From assembly GCA_021800745.1 (NCBI GenBank), contig JAJYYS010000011.1:1-18255 (forward strand): a DNA stretch of 18,255 bases. The letters are read 5' to 3'. Each line of letters starts with the position of its first letter. Position 1 is the first letter of the stretch. Position numbers and translations under genes: made by a program. Below the pieces are notes generated by a model that ran no database searches, had not been told where the DNA came from, and saw only the letters and a program-made list of their open reading frames with translations. This DNA is from a bacterium (lineage in GTDB: Bacteria > SZUA-79 > Acidulodesulfobacterales > Acidulodesulfobacteraceae). Of the stretch, positions 8,396 to 15,195 are shown in pieces.

Positions 8396-11383
8396 ATGAA
8401 CGACGAAAACGAAATTTGTAAAGGCAGGGTAAGAATTGAAATAGACGGCAATATCGTTAATATCGAGCAGGGCAGTACGGTATTGCAAGCCGCGAAACAA
8501 AACGGCGTTTACATTCCTTCCCTTTGCGATTACAGCGGATTGCTTCCTTACGGCTCATGCAGGCTTTGCGGTGTTATCGTCGAAGGAAAAAAAGGATACT
8601 TGCCGTCATGTTCCTTATATGCGGAAAGCGGAATGAAAATAAAAACCTTTTCGGACGAACTTTTTTCTCATAAAAAAACTTTAATGGAGTTATACCTTTC
8701 CGACCATCCAAACGACTGCCTTACCTGTTTTAAAAACGGAATATGCGAACTTCAGACCGCGGCTTCTTATTTCGGCTTAAGCGGCATAAGATTCAGGGGG
8801 AAAAGTCATTTAAATCTTCCGGTTGACAATTCCAACCCGTATTTTTTATTCGACCCCAAAAGGTGCATAGTCTGCGCAAGATGCGTCAGGGCTTGCGCAG
8901 AAATTCAGGGTAATTTTGCCCTTACGGTTGCAGGGAGAGGCTTTAATTCCGTTATAAAAGCAGGCTGGGGCAAAGAAAACAGTTTTTTCAATTCAGAATG
9001 CGTTTCCTGCGGCGCGTGCGTAAAAGCCTGTCCTACGGGGGCTCTTATCGAGAAAGGCGTTGCGGAATACGGCAAGCCTTTTAAAAAAACAAGAACGACC
9101 TGCGGCTACTGCGGGGTAGGATGTTCGTTTAACGTGGAAACAAAGGGAGATAAAATCATAAGAGCGGTTCCCGTCGACGAAAGCCTTTCAAACTATGGAC
9201 ATTCCTGCATTAAAGGCAGGTTTTCCTTCGGCTATGCCAAGAGCGGCGAGAGGCTTAAATATCCTCTTATAAGGGAAAATTTGGGTTTACCTTTTAAGGA
9301 GGTTTCATGGGAAGAAGCTTTTGTTTTTGTTGCGAAAAAGTTTAATGGAATTCAGGAAAAATATGGAATAAATGCGATAGGCGCAATAAGTTCTTCGAGG
9401 TGTACAAATGAAGAAAATTATTTAATGCAGAAACTTGTAAGAGCAGTTTTTCGTAACAACAATATCGATACGTGCGCGAGGGTTTGCCATCAGCCTACCG
9501 GTTACGGACTTGGAGTTGCATTCGGCGCCGGAGCGGGAACGCAGGATTTAAGTTCGGCGTTTGAATCCGACGTTATAATGGTTATCGGCTCAAACCCTAC
9601 GGAAGCCCATCCGGTAGTCGGTTCGTTCATTAGAAAAGCGGCGCGTTTGGGGGCAGAGATTATAGTAATAGACCCCAGAAAAACCGAGGTTTCAAAATCG
9701 CCTCATATAGACGCGCGTTACCACTTAAGGCCGCTTCCCGGCACAAACGTGATACTTCTTAATGCAATGGCCCATTATATTTTAAAAGAAAATTTAATTA
9801 AAAAAGATTTTATAGAAAAAAGATGCGACGAGGAATCCTTCAGGTTATGGAAGGATTTTATAATAAATGAAACAAACTCGCCGGAAGCGGCATCAAAAAT
9901 CAGCGGCGTCCCAAAGGAAGACATAGAGGGTGCCGCCGGCCTTTATGCTAAAGCAGGCGAGGCTTCGATATTTTACGGTCTTGGCGTAACCGAACATTTG
10001 CAGGGTTCTACCGGAGTTCTTGCCATAGCAAATTTAGCTATGGTTTGCGGAAATATCGGCAGAAAAGGCGTAGGCGTCAGCCCGCTGAGGGGGCAGAACA
10101 ACGTTCAGGGGGCGGCGGATATGGGGGCGGAACCTTCTTCCCTGCCCGGTTACAGACATATTTCCGACGAAAAGGCGAGGGCGGTATTTGAAAAAATCTG
10201 GGACGTAAAATTAGACGGAGTTCCGGGCATGAGGCTTCCGGATATGTTAAGGGGCGGTTTAGAAGACAGATTTAAAGGAATATATATAATGGGGGAAGAT
10301 ATAGTTCAGACCGACCCTGATTCCAACAGGATTATCGAATCTTTAAGCAATATGGAAACGGTGGTAGTGCACGATTTATTCAAAACTTCAACCGCCGAGT
10401 ATGCGCATGTTTTGCTTCCGGGCTCGTCTTTTCTTGAAAAAGACGGGACTTTTACTAACTGGGAGAGGCGGATGCAGAGGGTAAGGAAAGTAATAGAACC
10501 TGCCGCCGGGTTACAGGATTGGCAGGTAATTGCAGGAATTTCAGGCGCTATGGGGTATGAAATGCCTTACGGACATCCTTCCGAAATAATGAACGAAATT
10601 GCTCTTACGACGCCTCAGTTTGCGGGGGCTAGCTACGATTTATTAGAAAAAAACGGTTCGATGCAGTGGCCGGTTAATGCCGAAAATCCGGGCGGCACGC
10701 CAATTCTTCATAAAGATAAGTTTGCGCGCGGTAAAGGCAGGTTTATGATTACTAAATTTATCGGTTCTAAAGACGCTGTATCGGAAGAATATCCTTTTAT
10801 TTTGACGACCGTAAGAAACCTTTATCAGTATAACTGTTCCAACAATACCCGCAGGAGTTTTAACAGTCTGTGGTACGGGCGGGATGTCGTAGAAGTTTGC
10901 GGAGAAGATGCTGAAAAACTCGACATAAAGGACGACAACCTTGTTCTTGTTAAAAGCAAAAAAGGCGCCGTTACGCTTAATGCGAAAATAAGCGGCAGGG
11001 TTATGCCCGGCGTAGTTGCTGCTACCTTTCATTTCCCCGAATTTAAAACCAACATCTTAACGAGCGAATATGCCGACTGGTCCACGGAAACCCCGGAATA
11101 TAAAGTAACGGCGGTTTCTATAAGTAAAGCCGAAGGCCCTTTTACTTCGCGTGAATTCAAACCGTTATTAAAAGGAAACGATGAAATCAAGTCGATGTTT
11201 TTAGATATTTGCAGAATTTTTTCGCCGTATCCGGCAGATATTGCGGCAGGAGAGGTTCAAAACCATATCGACAAATACTGGGAACCGGTTTTACGGATAA
11301 AATTGTTTGAAATTTACGGTGGAAATGAAATTAATTTTAAAACTGTTATAAAAGAGGTTATCGGTAATCTAACTAACAATTAA
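8396..11383 (+). CDS. fdsA: NAD-linked molybdenum formate dehydrogenase catalytic subunit FdsA with a C-terminal FdsD-like domain
   Basis: A 995-residue catalytic subunit that would oxidise formate to CO2 at a molybdenum or tungsten bis-pterin centre in the cytoplasm; there is no signal peptide. Iron-sulfur domains in order: [2Fe-2S] (C44, C55, C58, C72); a NuoG-type His cluster (H104, C108, C111, C117); two [4Fe-4S] (C157/160/163/167 and C202/205/208/212); and the catalytic-domain cluster (C236, C239, C243, C271). The metal ligand is C364, followed by the catalytic H365, in CARVCHQPTG; relatives usually have CHSP or CHGP, so the Gln is slightly unusual, and the ligand is Cys, not selenocysteine. 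The pterin-binding domain ends near residue 905. The last ~69 residues (927-995: DICRIFSPYPADI, HIDKYWEPVLR, then GG and a terminal helix) look like the separate small FdsD subunit, here fused. It is 19 bp after the FdsG-FdsB gene. No sulfurtransferase FdsC/FdhD is present in the window. Confidence 0.93.
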   Translation: MNDENEICKGRVRIEIDGNIVNIEQGSTVLQAAKQNGVYIPSLCDYSGLLPYGSCRLCGVIVEGKKGYLPSCSLYAESGMKIKTFSDELFSHKKTLMELYLSDHPNDCLTCFKNGICELQTAASYFGLSGIRFRGKSHLNLPVDNSNPYFLFDPKRCIVCARCVRACAEIQGNFALTVAGRGFNSVIKAGWGKENSFFNSECVSCGACVKACPTGALIEKGVAEYGKPFKKTRTTCGYCGVGCSFNVETKGDKIIRAVPVDESLSNYGHSCIKGRFSFGYAKSGERLKYPLIRENLGLPFKEVSWEEAFVFVAKKFNGIQEKYGINAIGAISSSRCTNEENYLMQKLVRAVFRNNNIDTCARVCHQPTGYGLGVAFGAGAGTQDLSSAFESDVIMVIGSNPTEAHPVVGSFIRKAARLGAEIIVIDPRKTEVSKSPHIDARYHLRPLPGTNVILLNAMAHYILKENLIKKDFIEKRCDEESFRLWKDFIINETNSPEAASKISGVPKEDIEGAAGLYAKAGEASIFYGLGVTEHLQGSTGVLAIANLAMVCGNIGRKGVGVSPLRGQNNVQGAADMGAEPSSLPGYRHISDEKARAVFEKIWDVKLDGVPGMRLPDMLRGGLEDRFKGIYIMGEDIVQTDPDSNRIIESLSNMETVVVHDLFKTSTAEYAHVLLPGSSFLEKDGTFTNWERRMQRVRKVIEPAAGLQDWQVIAGISGAMGYEMPYGHPSEIMNEIALTTPQFAGASYDLLEKNGSMQWPVNAENPGGTPILHKDKFARGKGRFMITKFIGSKDAVSEEYPFILTTVRNLYQYNCSNNTRRSFNSLWYGRDVVEVCGEDAEKLDIKDDNLVLVKSKKGAVTLNAKISGRVMPGVVAATFHFPEFKTNILTSEYADWSTETPEYKVTAVSISKAEGPFTSREFKPLLKGNDEIKSMFLDICRIFSPYPADIAAGEVQNHIDKYWEPVLRIKLFEIYGGNEINFKTVIKEVIGNLTNN

Positions 11384-11387
11384 ACTT

Positions 11388-11411
11388 ATTATGTTTCACG
11401 TGAAACATAAT
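11388..11411. other. parS: parS centromere site (perfect ParB/Spo0J-type palindrome)
   Basis: A perfect 24-bp inverted repeat with no loop. Its core at 11392-11407, TGTTTCACGTGAAACA, is identical to the consensus chromosomal parS site bound by ParB/Spo0J. An exact 16-base match by chance in 18 kb is very unlikely. It lies 4 bp past the fdsA stop, between convergent genes, the kind of non-coding spot where parS sites are often tolerated. parA and parB are not in the window. Chromosomal parS sites cluster near the replication origin, so the window is probably origin-proximal. A terminator role is less likely, because a loop-less palindrome makes a poor hairpin and no good T-tract follows. Confidence 0.9.
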
Positions 11412-11435
11412 TTTAAATATATAAATCGTTTGATT

Positions 11436-12557
11436 TTATTCGATAACTGCATACTTTCTTAAATTATCAAGCCTCTTGCCTTTTATGCCCAAATCTTCCA
11501 GATGCTTTATCTTACCGTGGCGGCGCATTTTAATTATTATATCGGCGGTAACGGGTCCTATTCCCGGAACTCTGAGCAGTGATTCTTCGTCAGCCTTATT
11601 AATTCTGACCGGATAAAATTCCGGATGACGACCTGCCCACGTCTCTTTCGGGTCCTTATCAAGGTCTAAATTGCCAGATTCGTTTAAAACAATATCGTCG
11701 CCGGAGAACCGGTATTTCCTTATAAGATAATCGACCTGATAAAGGCGGTGTTCGCGCATAAAAATTTGCTCCGGCGTAGAATCGGTTTTTTGTTCCCCGG
11801 GTATGGAATAGTGACCGAGACCTTTTTGATATGCCGAAAAATAAACTCTTTGAAAATTAAGTTTTTTGTAAAGTCCGAACATATATTTTATTATTTCTGA
11901 ATCGGTTTCGTTTGAAGCGCCGACTATAAACTGTGTTGTCGATTTTACCCCCGAAAATCTATTGCCTTTAGACGTCAACCTGCTGATAAGTTTTATCGGG
12001 CGGATTATGTCTTTTATGTAATTTTTTTTATCGGAAAGTAAATCAAACCTTTCTTTGCCCGGCGTTTCTATATTAAGCGATACTGCGCTTGCAAGAGATA
12101 TAGAATCTTCTATGGCAGCATCAGATGCGCCGGGGATGATTTTTAGATGTATATATCCCTTATAACGGTGTTTATACCTTAATAGGCGGGAAACGGCATT
12201 AATTCTGCTCATTGTATAATCAGGATTATTGATTATACCCGAACTTAAAAAAAGACCGAATGCCATTTTCTTTTTAACATAAGCCATAAATAAGTCTGCC
12301 GTTTCTTCAGGCTTAAGAGTACATCTCTGTATATCGGCATCGGATCGTATCGGGCAGTATTTGCAGTCATTTAAACAGGAGTTTGAAAGAAGCGTTTTTA
12401 AAAGTATTGAATATCCGCCGTTAGGAAGGGTTACCGGATAAAGCCACTTTCCGTCCAATCCTCTTTTTCTTCGGTCATCATTTCCGGAACCGCAGGCACA
12501 TGCCATATCGTATCTGGAATCTTCAGAAAGGATTTTTAATTTTTCTAGAGTATTCAT
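11436..12557 (-). CDS. Radical SAM protein with C-terminal helix-hairpin-helix, putative DNA modification/repair
   Basis: A 373-residue protein whose radical SAM cluster motif is CLNDCKYC (C61, C65, C68), with further N-terminal cysteines at C20 and C22 (DMACACGSG). The last ~55 residues contain a helix-hairpin-helix DNA-binding unit, RVPGIGPVTADIIIKMRRHG. This layout and the opening KLKILSEDSRYDMACACG fit the family annotated as putative DNA modification/repair radical SAM protein, the partner of a uracil-DNA-glycosylase-related protein. The true substrate is not established. Here the usual glycosylase partner is absent from both flanks. It starts 5 bp after the stop of the DUF4149-like gene, so the pair is probably one transcript, although the ribosome site (AAAAAG) is poor and coupling may be needed. 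It converges on fdsA, with parS between. Confidence 0.85.
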   Translation of the reverse strand: MNTLEKLKILSEDSRYDMACACGSGNDDRRKRGLDGKWLYPVTLPNGGYSILLKTLLSNSCLNDCKYCPIRSDADIQRCTLKPEETADLFMAYVKKKMAFGLFLSSGIINNPDYTMSRINAVSRLLRYKHRYKGYIHLKIIPGASDAAIEDSISLASAVSLNIETPGKERFDLLSDKKNYIKDIIRPIKLISRLTSKGNRFSGVKSTTQFIVGASNETDSEIIKYMFGLYKKLNFQRVYFSAYQKGLGHYSIPGEQKTDSTPEQIFMREHRLYQVDYLIRKYRFSGDDIVLNESGNLDLDKDPKETWAGRHPEFYPVRINKADEESLLRVPGIGPVTADIIIKMRRHGKIKHLEDLGIKGKRLDNLRKYAVIE

Positions 12558-12562
12558 TCTTT

Positions 12563-13024
12563 TTATTTAACTAAGATTATATAAAACAACGGCAGGCATA
12601 GCAGTTCGTTTAATAGAAACAATTTAACCGACAATTTATGCAGGCTGTTAAATTGTTTTCTTTTCGGATCTTCTTTAGAAACCTCGTCTATTGAACCCAT
12701 CCGTTTTTTAAGGTTATTCATTTTTTTTGAAATAAGATTTTCCGAAAATAATAGTAGAAGTAATATAATCAAAGGAATAATGAAAATAATCATACCGCCG
12801 CGGTTTAAATATAATATATAACCGGCAATTGCCATTAAAATCTGAGTAATATATCCAATCATCGAAAATTTATGAAGAAGGGCGCCCACCATATTTCCTG
12901 CCTCGTTTCTGGAATTTAGGGTTTTAAAGATATACGGCGCCGTTATATATCCTAAAAATATACTTGAGCCAAAAAAAATAGATAAACAAATTGAATATAA
13001 GTATGAAAAAATAGATAATAACAT
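12563..13024 (-). CDS. DUF4149 / TMEM205-like small membrane protein
   Basis: A 153-residue protein with four predicted transmembrane helices (about residues 5-27, 49-70, 74-95 and 128-150). The N-terminal helix motif FFGSSIFLGYITAPYIFKTL and the following polar helix with Gly-Ala-Leu-Leu resemble the DUF4149 (TMEM205-like) family, whose function is unknown in bacteria. A charged loop (about 96-125, rich in Lys and Glu) lies between the last helices. A strong ribosome site, AGAAGGAG, sits 5 bases before the ATG. It leads a two-gene unit with the radical SAM gene downstream. The family call rests on pattern recognition only. Confidence 0.65.
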   Translation of the reverse strand: MLLSIFSYLYSICLSIFFGSSIFLGYITAPYIFKTLNSRNEAGNMVGALLHKFSMIGYITQILMAIAGYILYLNRGGMIIFIIPLIILLLLLFSENLISKKMNNLKKRMGSIDEVSKEDPKRKQFNSLHKLSVKLFLLNELLCLPLFYIILVK

Positions 13025-13144
13025 TTTTCTCCTTCTATATATTTTAATTAAATTAATGGATTTACCTCATAACTGATAATAGATATATAAAATATATATT
13101 ATATTATCATATTTCGGAAGATTATATAATAATACGAAAAGTTC

Positions 13145-13205
13145 TTAGCGATAACCATTCGCTAAAAAAGCATACTTTTTTAATGCATACGGAAGAATAT
13201 ATGCA
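13145..13205. repeat. Three consecutive small inverted repeats in the intergenic gap
   Basis: The 242-bp gap 13025-13266 carries three back-to-back perfect inverted repeats. They are TTAGCGA/TCGCTAA (13145-13151 and 13159-13165), AAAAAAG/CTTTTTT (13164-13170 and 13175-13181, so its left arm shares two bases with the first repeat), and TGCATA/TATGCA (13184-13189 and 13200-13205). They lie downstream of the - strand DUF2784-like gene and upstream of the DUF4149-like gene. They may form a terminator-like or regulatory structure, but none has a classic GC stem plus T-tract. The rest of the gap is AT-rich with many TATAAT-like words; no gene or gene remnant was recognised in it. Confidence 0.35.
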
Positions 13206-13266
13206 AGGGCGGGGTAGTTCACGAATTTCATAAATCGTCATGCTCTCAAAATTATAGAGGGGAATT

Positions 13267-13674
13267 CTAATTATTTTTTGAAAGAAGAGGCGGTATTATT
13301 AACCATGTAATAACAACAATCAGCCCAAATACTATATATATCGCATTAAATAACCAGATTGGAAAATTATAATATAAAACCTTGTCCGCCATGCCTGCAA
13401 TAAACGGCATAGAGCTGTGCCTTATATGGTCTAACGACATCAACTTATATTCAAGCCACGTTAAAGGGCATTCGACATTAAACATTGATTCGACCGCAAC
13501 AATCCCGATCATTAAGAGATGAATCAATCTGAAGATAAAATTCCTGATCCAGCGCCAACCAGCGAAAAAGCCGATTATTATCAATATAAAGCCGATGACG
13601 ATTATAAGCGCGTACAGCAGATGGATAACATAAACAGTTGATATTGCAATGGAATACAGATTTTTAATCATCAT
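13267..13674 (-). CDS. DUF2784-like integral membrane protein
   Basis: A 135-residue protein with about four transmembrane helices. The CPLTWLEYKLM motif near residues 71-81, preceded by helices with HLLYALIIVIG and HLLMIGIVAVESM, is characteristic of the DUF2784 family, small membrane proteins of unknown function. The C-terminal helix (about 105-130) is IYIVFGLIVVITWLIIPPLL. The ATG overlaps the TGA of a 26-codon aldo/keto-reductase remnant (ATGA arrangement), so it may borrow that leader for translation; it has no clear ribosome site of its own. It is followed by a 242-bp gap, so it probably is not part of the downstream operon. Confidence 0.75.
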   Translation of the reverse strand: MMIKNLYSIAISTVYVIHLLYALIIVIGFILIIIGFFAGWRWIRNFIFRLIHLLMIGIVAVESMFNVECPLTWLEYKLMSLDHIRHSSMPFIAGMADKVLYYNFPIWLFNAIYIVFGLIVVITWLIIPPLLSKNN

Positions 13675-13751
13675 TTGAATCCTAATGCTATAGCTCCAAG
13701 GCAGAGTCTTGAAACCTTAAGTTCCGTATTTCCAAGTCTTGTGTACTGCAT
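13671..13751 (-). pseudogene. Aldo/keto reductase N-terminal remnant (26 codons)
   Basis: A short frame opens MQYTRLGNTELKVSRLCLGA and ends in TGA after six more codons. This is the classic N-terminus of an aldo/keto reductase (first beta strands, RLG.T.LKVSRLCLG), a family of about 300-330 residues, so more than 90 percent of the gene is missing. An AAGGATG stretch lies upstream of the ATG as a possible ribosome site. The break falls exactly at the start of the DUF2784-like gene: the TGA overlaps its ATG. The remnant could now serve as a leader peptide for that gene, or simply mark a deletion junction. The family assignment rests on one conserved motif but is distinctive. Confidence 0.7.
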
Positions 13752-13785
13752 GCAACGCATCCTTAAGTTTTAAGTAATTTTCGTA

Positions 13786-14052
13786 ATGCCTTATTATTTG
13801 TTTATTATCACGGCTAATATCGCCAAATCTTTTTTTGAAAAAGAAAAACCCGTTGCCGCAATATGCCACGGACTGCAGACCTTAATTACAGCGGAACTTT
13901 TAAAAAGCAGACATGCGACATCATACAAGACTGCCGCCCCAGAGTTTAAATAAGCAGGCGCTTTATATATCGATAAAGATGTCGTGGTTGACGGCAATTT
14001 TGCGACATCGAGACAGCCGTCCGATATTCCGGTTTTTTTAAAAAAAACTTAA
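13786..14052 (+). pseudogene. PfpI/DJ-1 family protein, C-terminal half with internal stop
   Basis: Reading the + strand in one frame gives a clear PfpI (YhbO/DJ-1-like) C-terminal half: SFFEKEKPVAAICHG with the nucleophile Cys-His, then LITAELLKS and TSYKTAAPEFK. A TAA at 13951-13953 follows, then AGALYIDKDVVVDGNFATSR and SDIPVFLKKT with a natural stop at 14050-14052. The internal TAA stands where the family has an Asn or Lys codon before AGA. The N-terminal half, including the catalytic-triad Glu, is absent; fragments such as NALLF in another frame just upstream may be further debris. The last 15 bp overlap the convergent porin gene. An antisense frame over this stretch is only its shadow. 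Confidence 0.8.
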
Positions 14053-14958
14053 CTTTATGCCTAAATTAAAAATAAGCTGGTTAGATTGGTCTTGCGGCTC
14101 CCAACTATATGAGCCGTTCGGATAATAAATATTGTTAGAACGTCCTTCTTTATTTTGAATATAATCTATTCCGACATAAGGGCTTATAATAAGTTTATTA
14201 TTTTTATAGGCTTCGTAGCCGATTTTGCCGCCAAATATATAACCGTTATCGCCGCCTAAGTTATAAATAATCGATTGCCCTAAGGTATTAGAATACCTAT
14301 TCATCGAATTATTATAATTAAGTGTATAATATCCATAAACTTGAGCCCAAAAGTTAGAATCTAACGGTTTTACAAAAGCAGTGACGCCGAATAGCCAGCG
14401 GTCAAGCTTATAATGCTCAACATTTGAAGAACCATCGGGGTTTATTACATTTCTATTCCAATCAATATATTCATAACCTACATTTGGAATTAAAGCTAAC
14501 TGGTCGTCGTTAAGTAAAAACACATATCCTAATTTTGCCCCGTAATTTAAATACATAAGTCCGTCGATGCTTGAAGAATATCCGCAGGGAATGCCGCCGC
14601 AGGCAAGAATGCCGGAATAATTTGATTTACCTGCATTGTTTGAAAGATTAAGTTCATAATATATAGGCAGTTTTTTGCTAAAGTATGAAATATCGATGCC
14701 CCACCCCGGCAATTTAGCCGCTTCATTGTCATAAGTAGTTCCAACCGGTTCAAGAGGCGCATTAGTGCCGTTAACAGAATGTTCGGCATAATGCATATAA
14801 TCTTCCGAAAAATATAAATCGACAGAATTGATCAACCTTGAAACGCCTGCATTATATTTATTGCTTACGGGATACCCATATTTTGAGATAGTTTGCGAAT
14901 ATACATTAACGGCGCTAAATAAAAAAAATATGGTAAACAAAACTAATATTTTTTTCAT
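14038..14958 (-). CDS. Outer-membrane beta-barrel (porin-like) protein
   Basis: A 306-residue exported protein. Residues 1-21 form a Sec signal peptide (MKK, then a hydrophobic core ending VNVYSQ, cleavage likely after YS). The mature part is rich in alternating aromatic and polar residues typical of beta strands, for example WGIDISYF, LPIYYELNLS, YGAKLGYVF, ALIPNVGYEYIDW, WAQVYGYYTLNY and GGKIGYEAY. It ends in IKLSFF, a terminal Phe that acts as the beta-barrel assembly signal. A pair of cysteines (LACGGIPCG) sits in a predicted external loop and may form a disulfide. The specific substrate is unknown and no close family was recognised. A GAGGGA ribosome site lies 7 bases before the ATG. It stands alone, with AT-rich DNA upstream and the PfpI remnant overlapping its 3' end. 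Confidence 0.75.
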   Translation of the reverse strand: MKKILVLFTIFFLFSAVNVYSQTISKYGYPVSNKYNAGVSRLINSVDLYFSEDYMHYAEHSVNGTNAPLEPVGTTYDNEAAKLPGWGIDISYFSKKLPIYYELNLSNNAGKSNYSGILACGGIPCGYSSSIDGLMYLNYGAKLGYVFLLNDDQLALIPNVGYEYIDWNRNVINPDGSSNVEHYKLDRWLFGVTAFVKPLDSNFWAQVYGYYTLNYNNSMNRYSNTLGQSIIYNLGGDNGYIFGGKIGYEAYKNNKLIISPYVGIDYIQNKEGRSNNIYYPNGSYSWEPQDQSNQLIFNLGIKLSFF

Positions 14959-15195
14959 TCCATATCCCTCACTTTAATTAACGTGATAATTCGGAAAGGC
15001 AATATTAAGTAAGCTATTATTTAGTATAATATCATAATAAAACAAACTGTACCATAATATAATATAAAAAATTATATCATAAATAAAGGCAAAGCCGCTT
15101 TGCCGTTTAAGATGCAAACGGCATTCGTACCTTTTAAACTTAACCTTTAAAACCCCTGCCGAGATTAATTTTAGCTTAAAAGAAATATTTTATAA
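14959..15195. other. AT-rich intergenic DNA upstream of the porin gene
   Basis: From 14959 to about 15080 the DNA is very AT-rich, with several TATAAT/TATACT-like words, and probably holds the - strand promoter of the porin gene. No convincing -35/-10 pair could be fixed. Apart from the hairpin at 15088-15104 nothing further was recognised. In particular there is no trace of the nucleotidyltransferase antitoxin normally found just upstream of hepT. Confidence 0.4.
15088..15104 (-). terminator. Rho-independent terminator candidate, - strand
   Basis: A perfect 7-bp stem (GGCAAAG / CTTTGCC) with a 3-base loop. Read on the - strand it is followed by TTTATTT, the arrangement of an intrinsic terminator. 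It would stop - strand transcription from merA, about 440 bp downstream of the merA stop, after passing antisense through the hepT remnant. A weaker 5-bp hairpin (CCTTT/AAAGG, 15524-15539) followed by a T-rich stretch sits directly after the merA stop and could act first. Confidence 0.45.

Noticed and set aside
11388..11411. Bidirectional transcription terminator between convergent genes
   Set aside because: The palindrome has no loop or T-tract and contains the exact parS core, which explains it better.
13794..13997. A 67-codon - strand reading frame
   Set aside because: It is the antisense shadow of the PfpI remnant, which has strong family similarity on the + strand.
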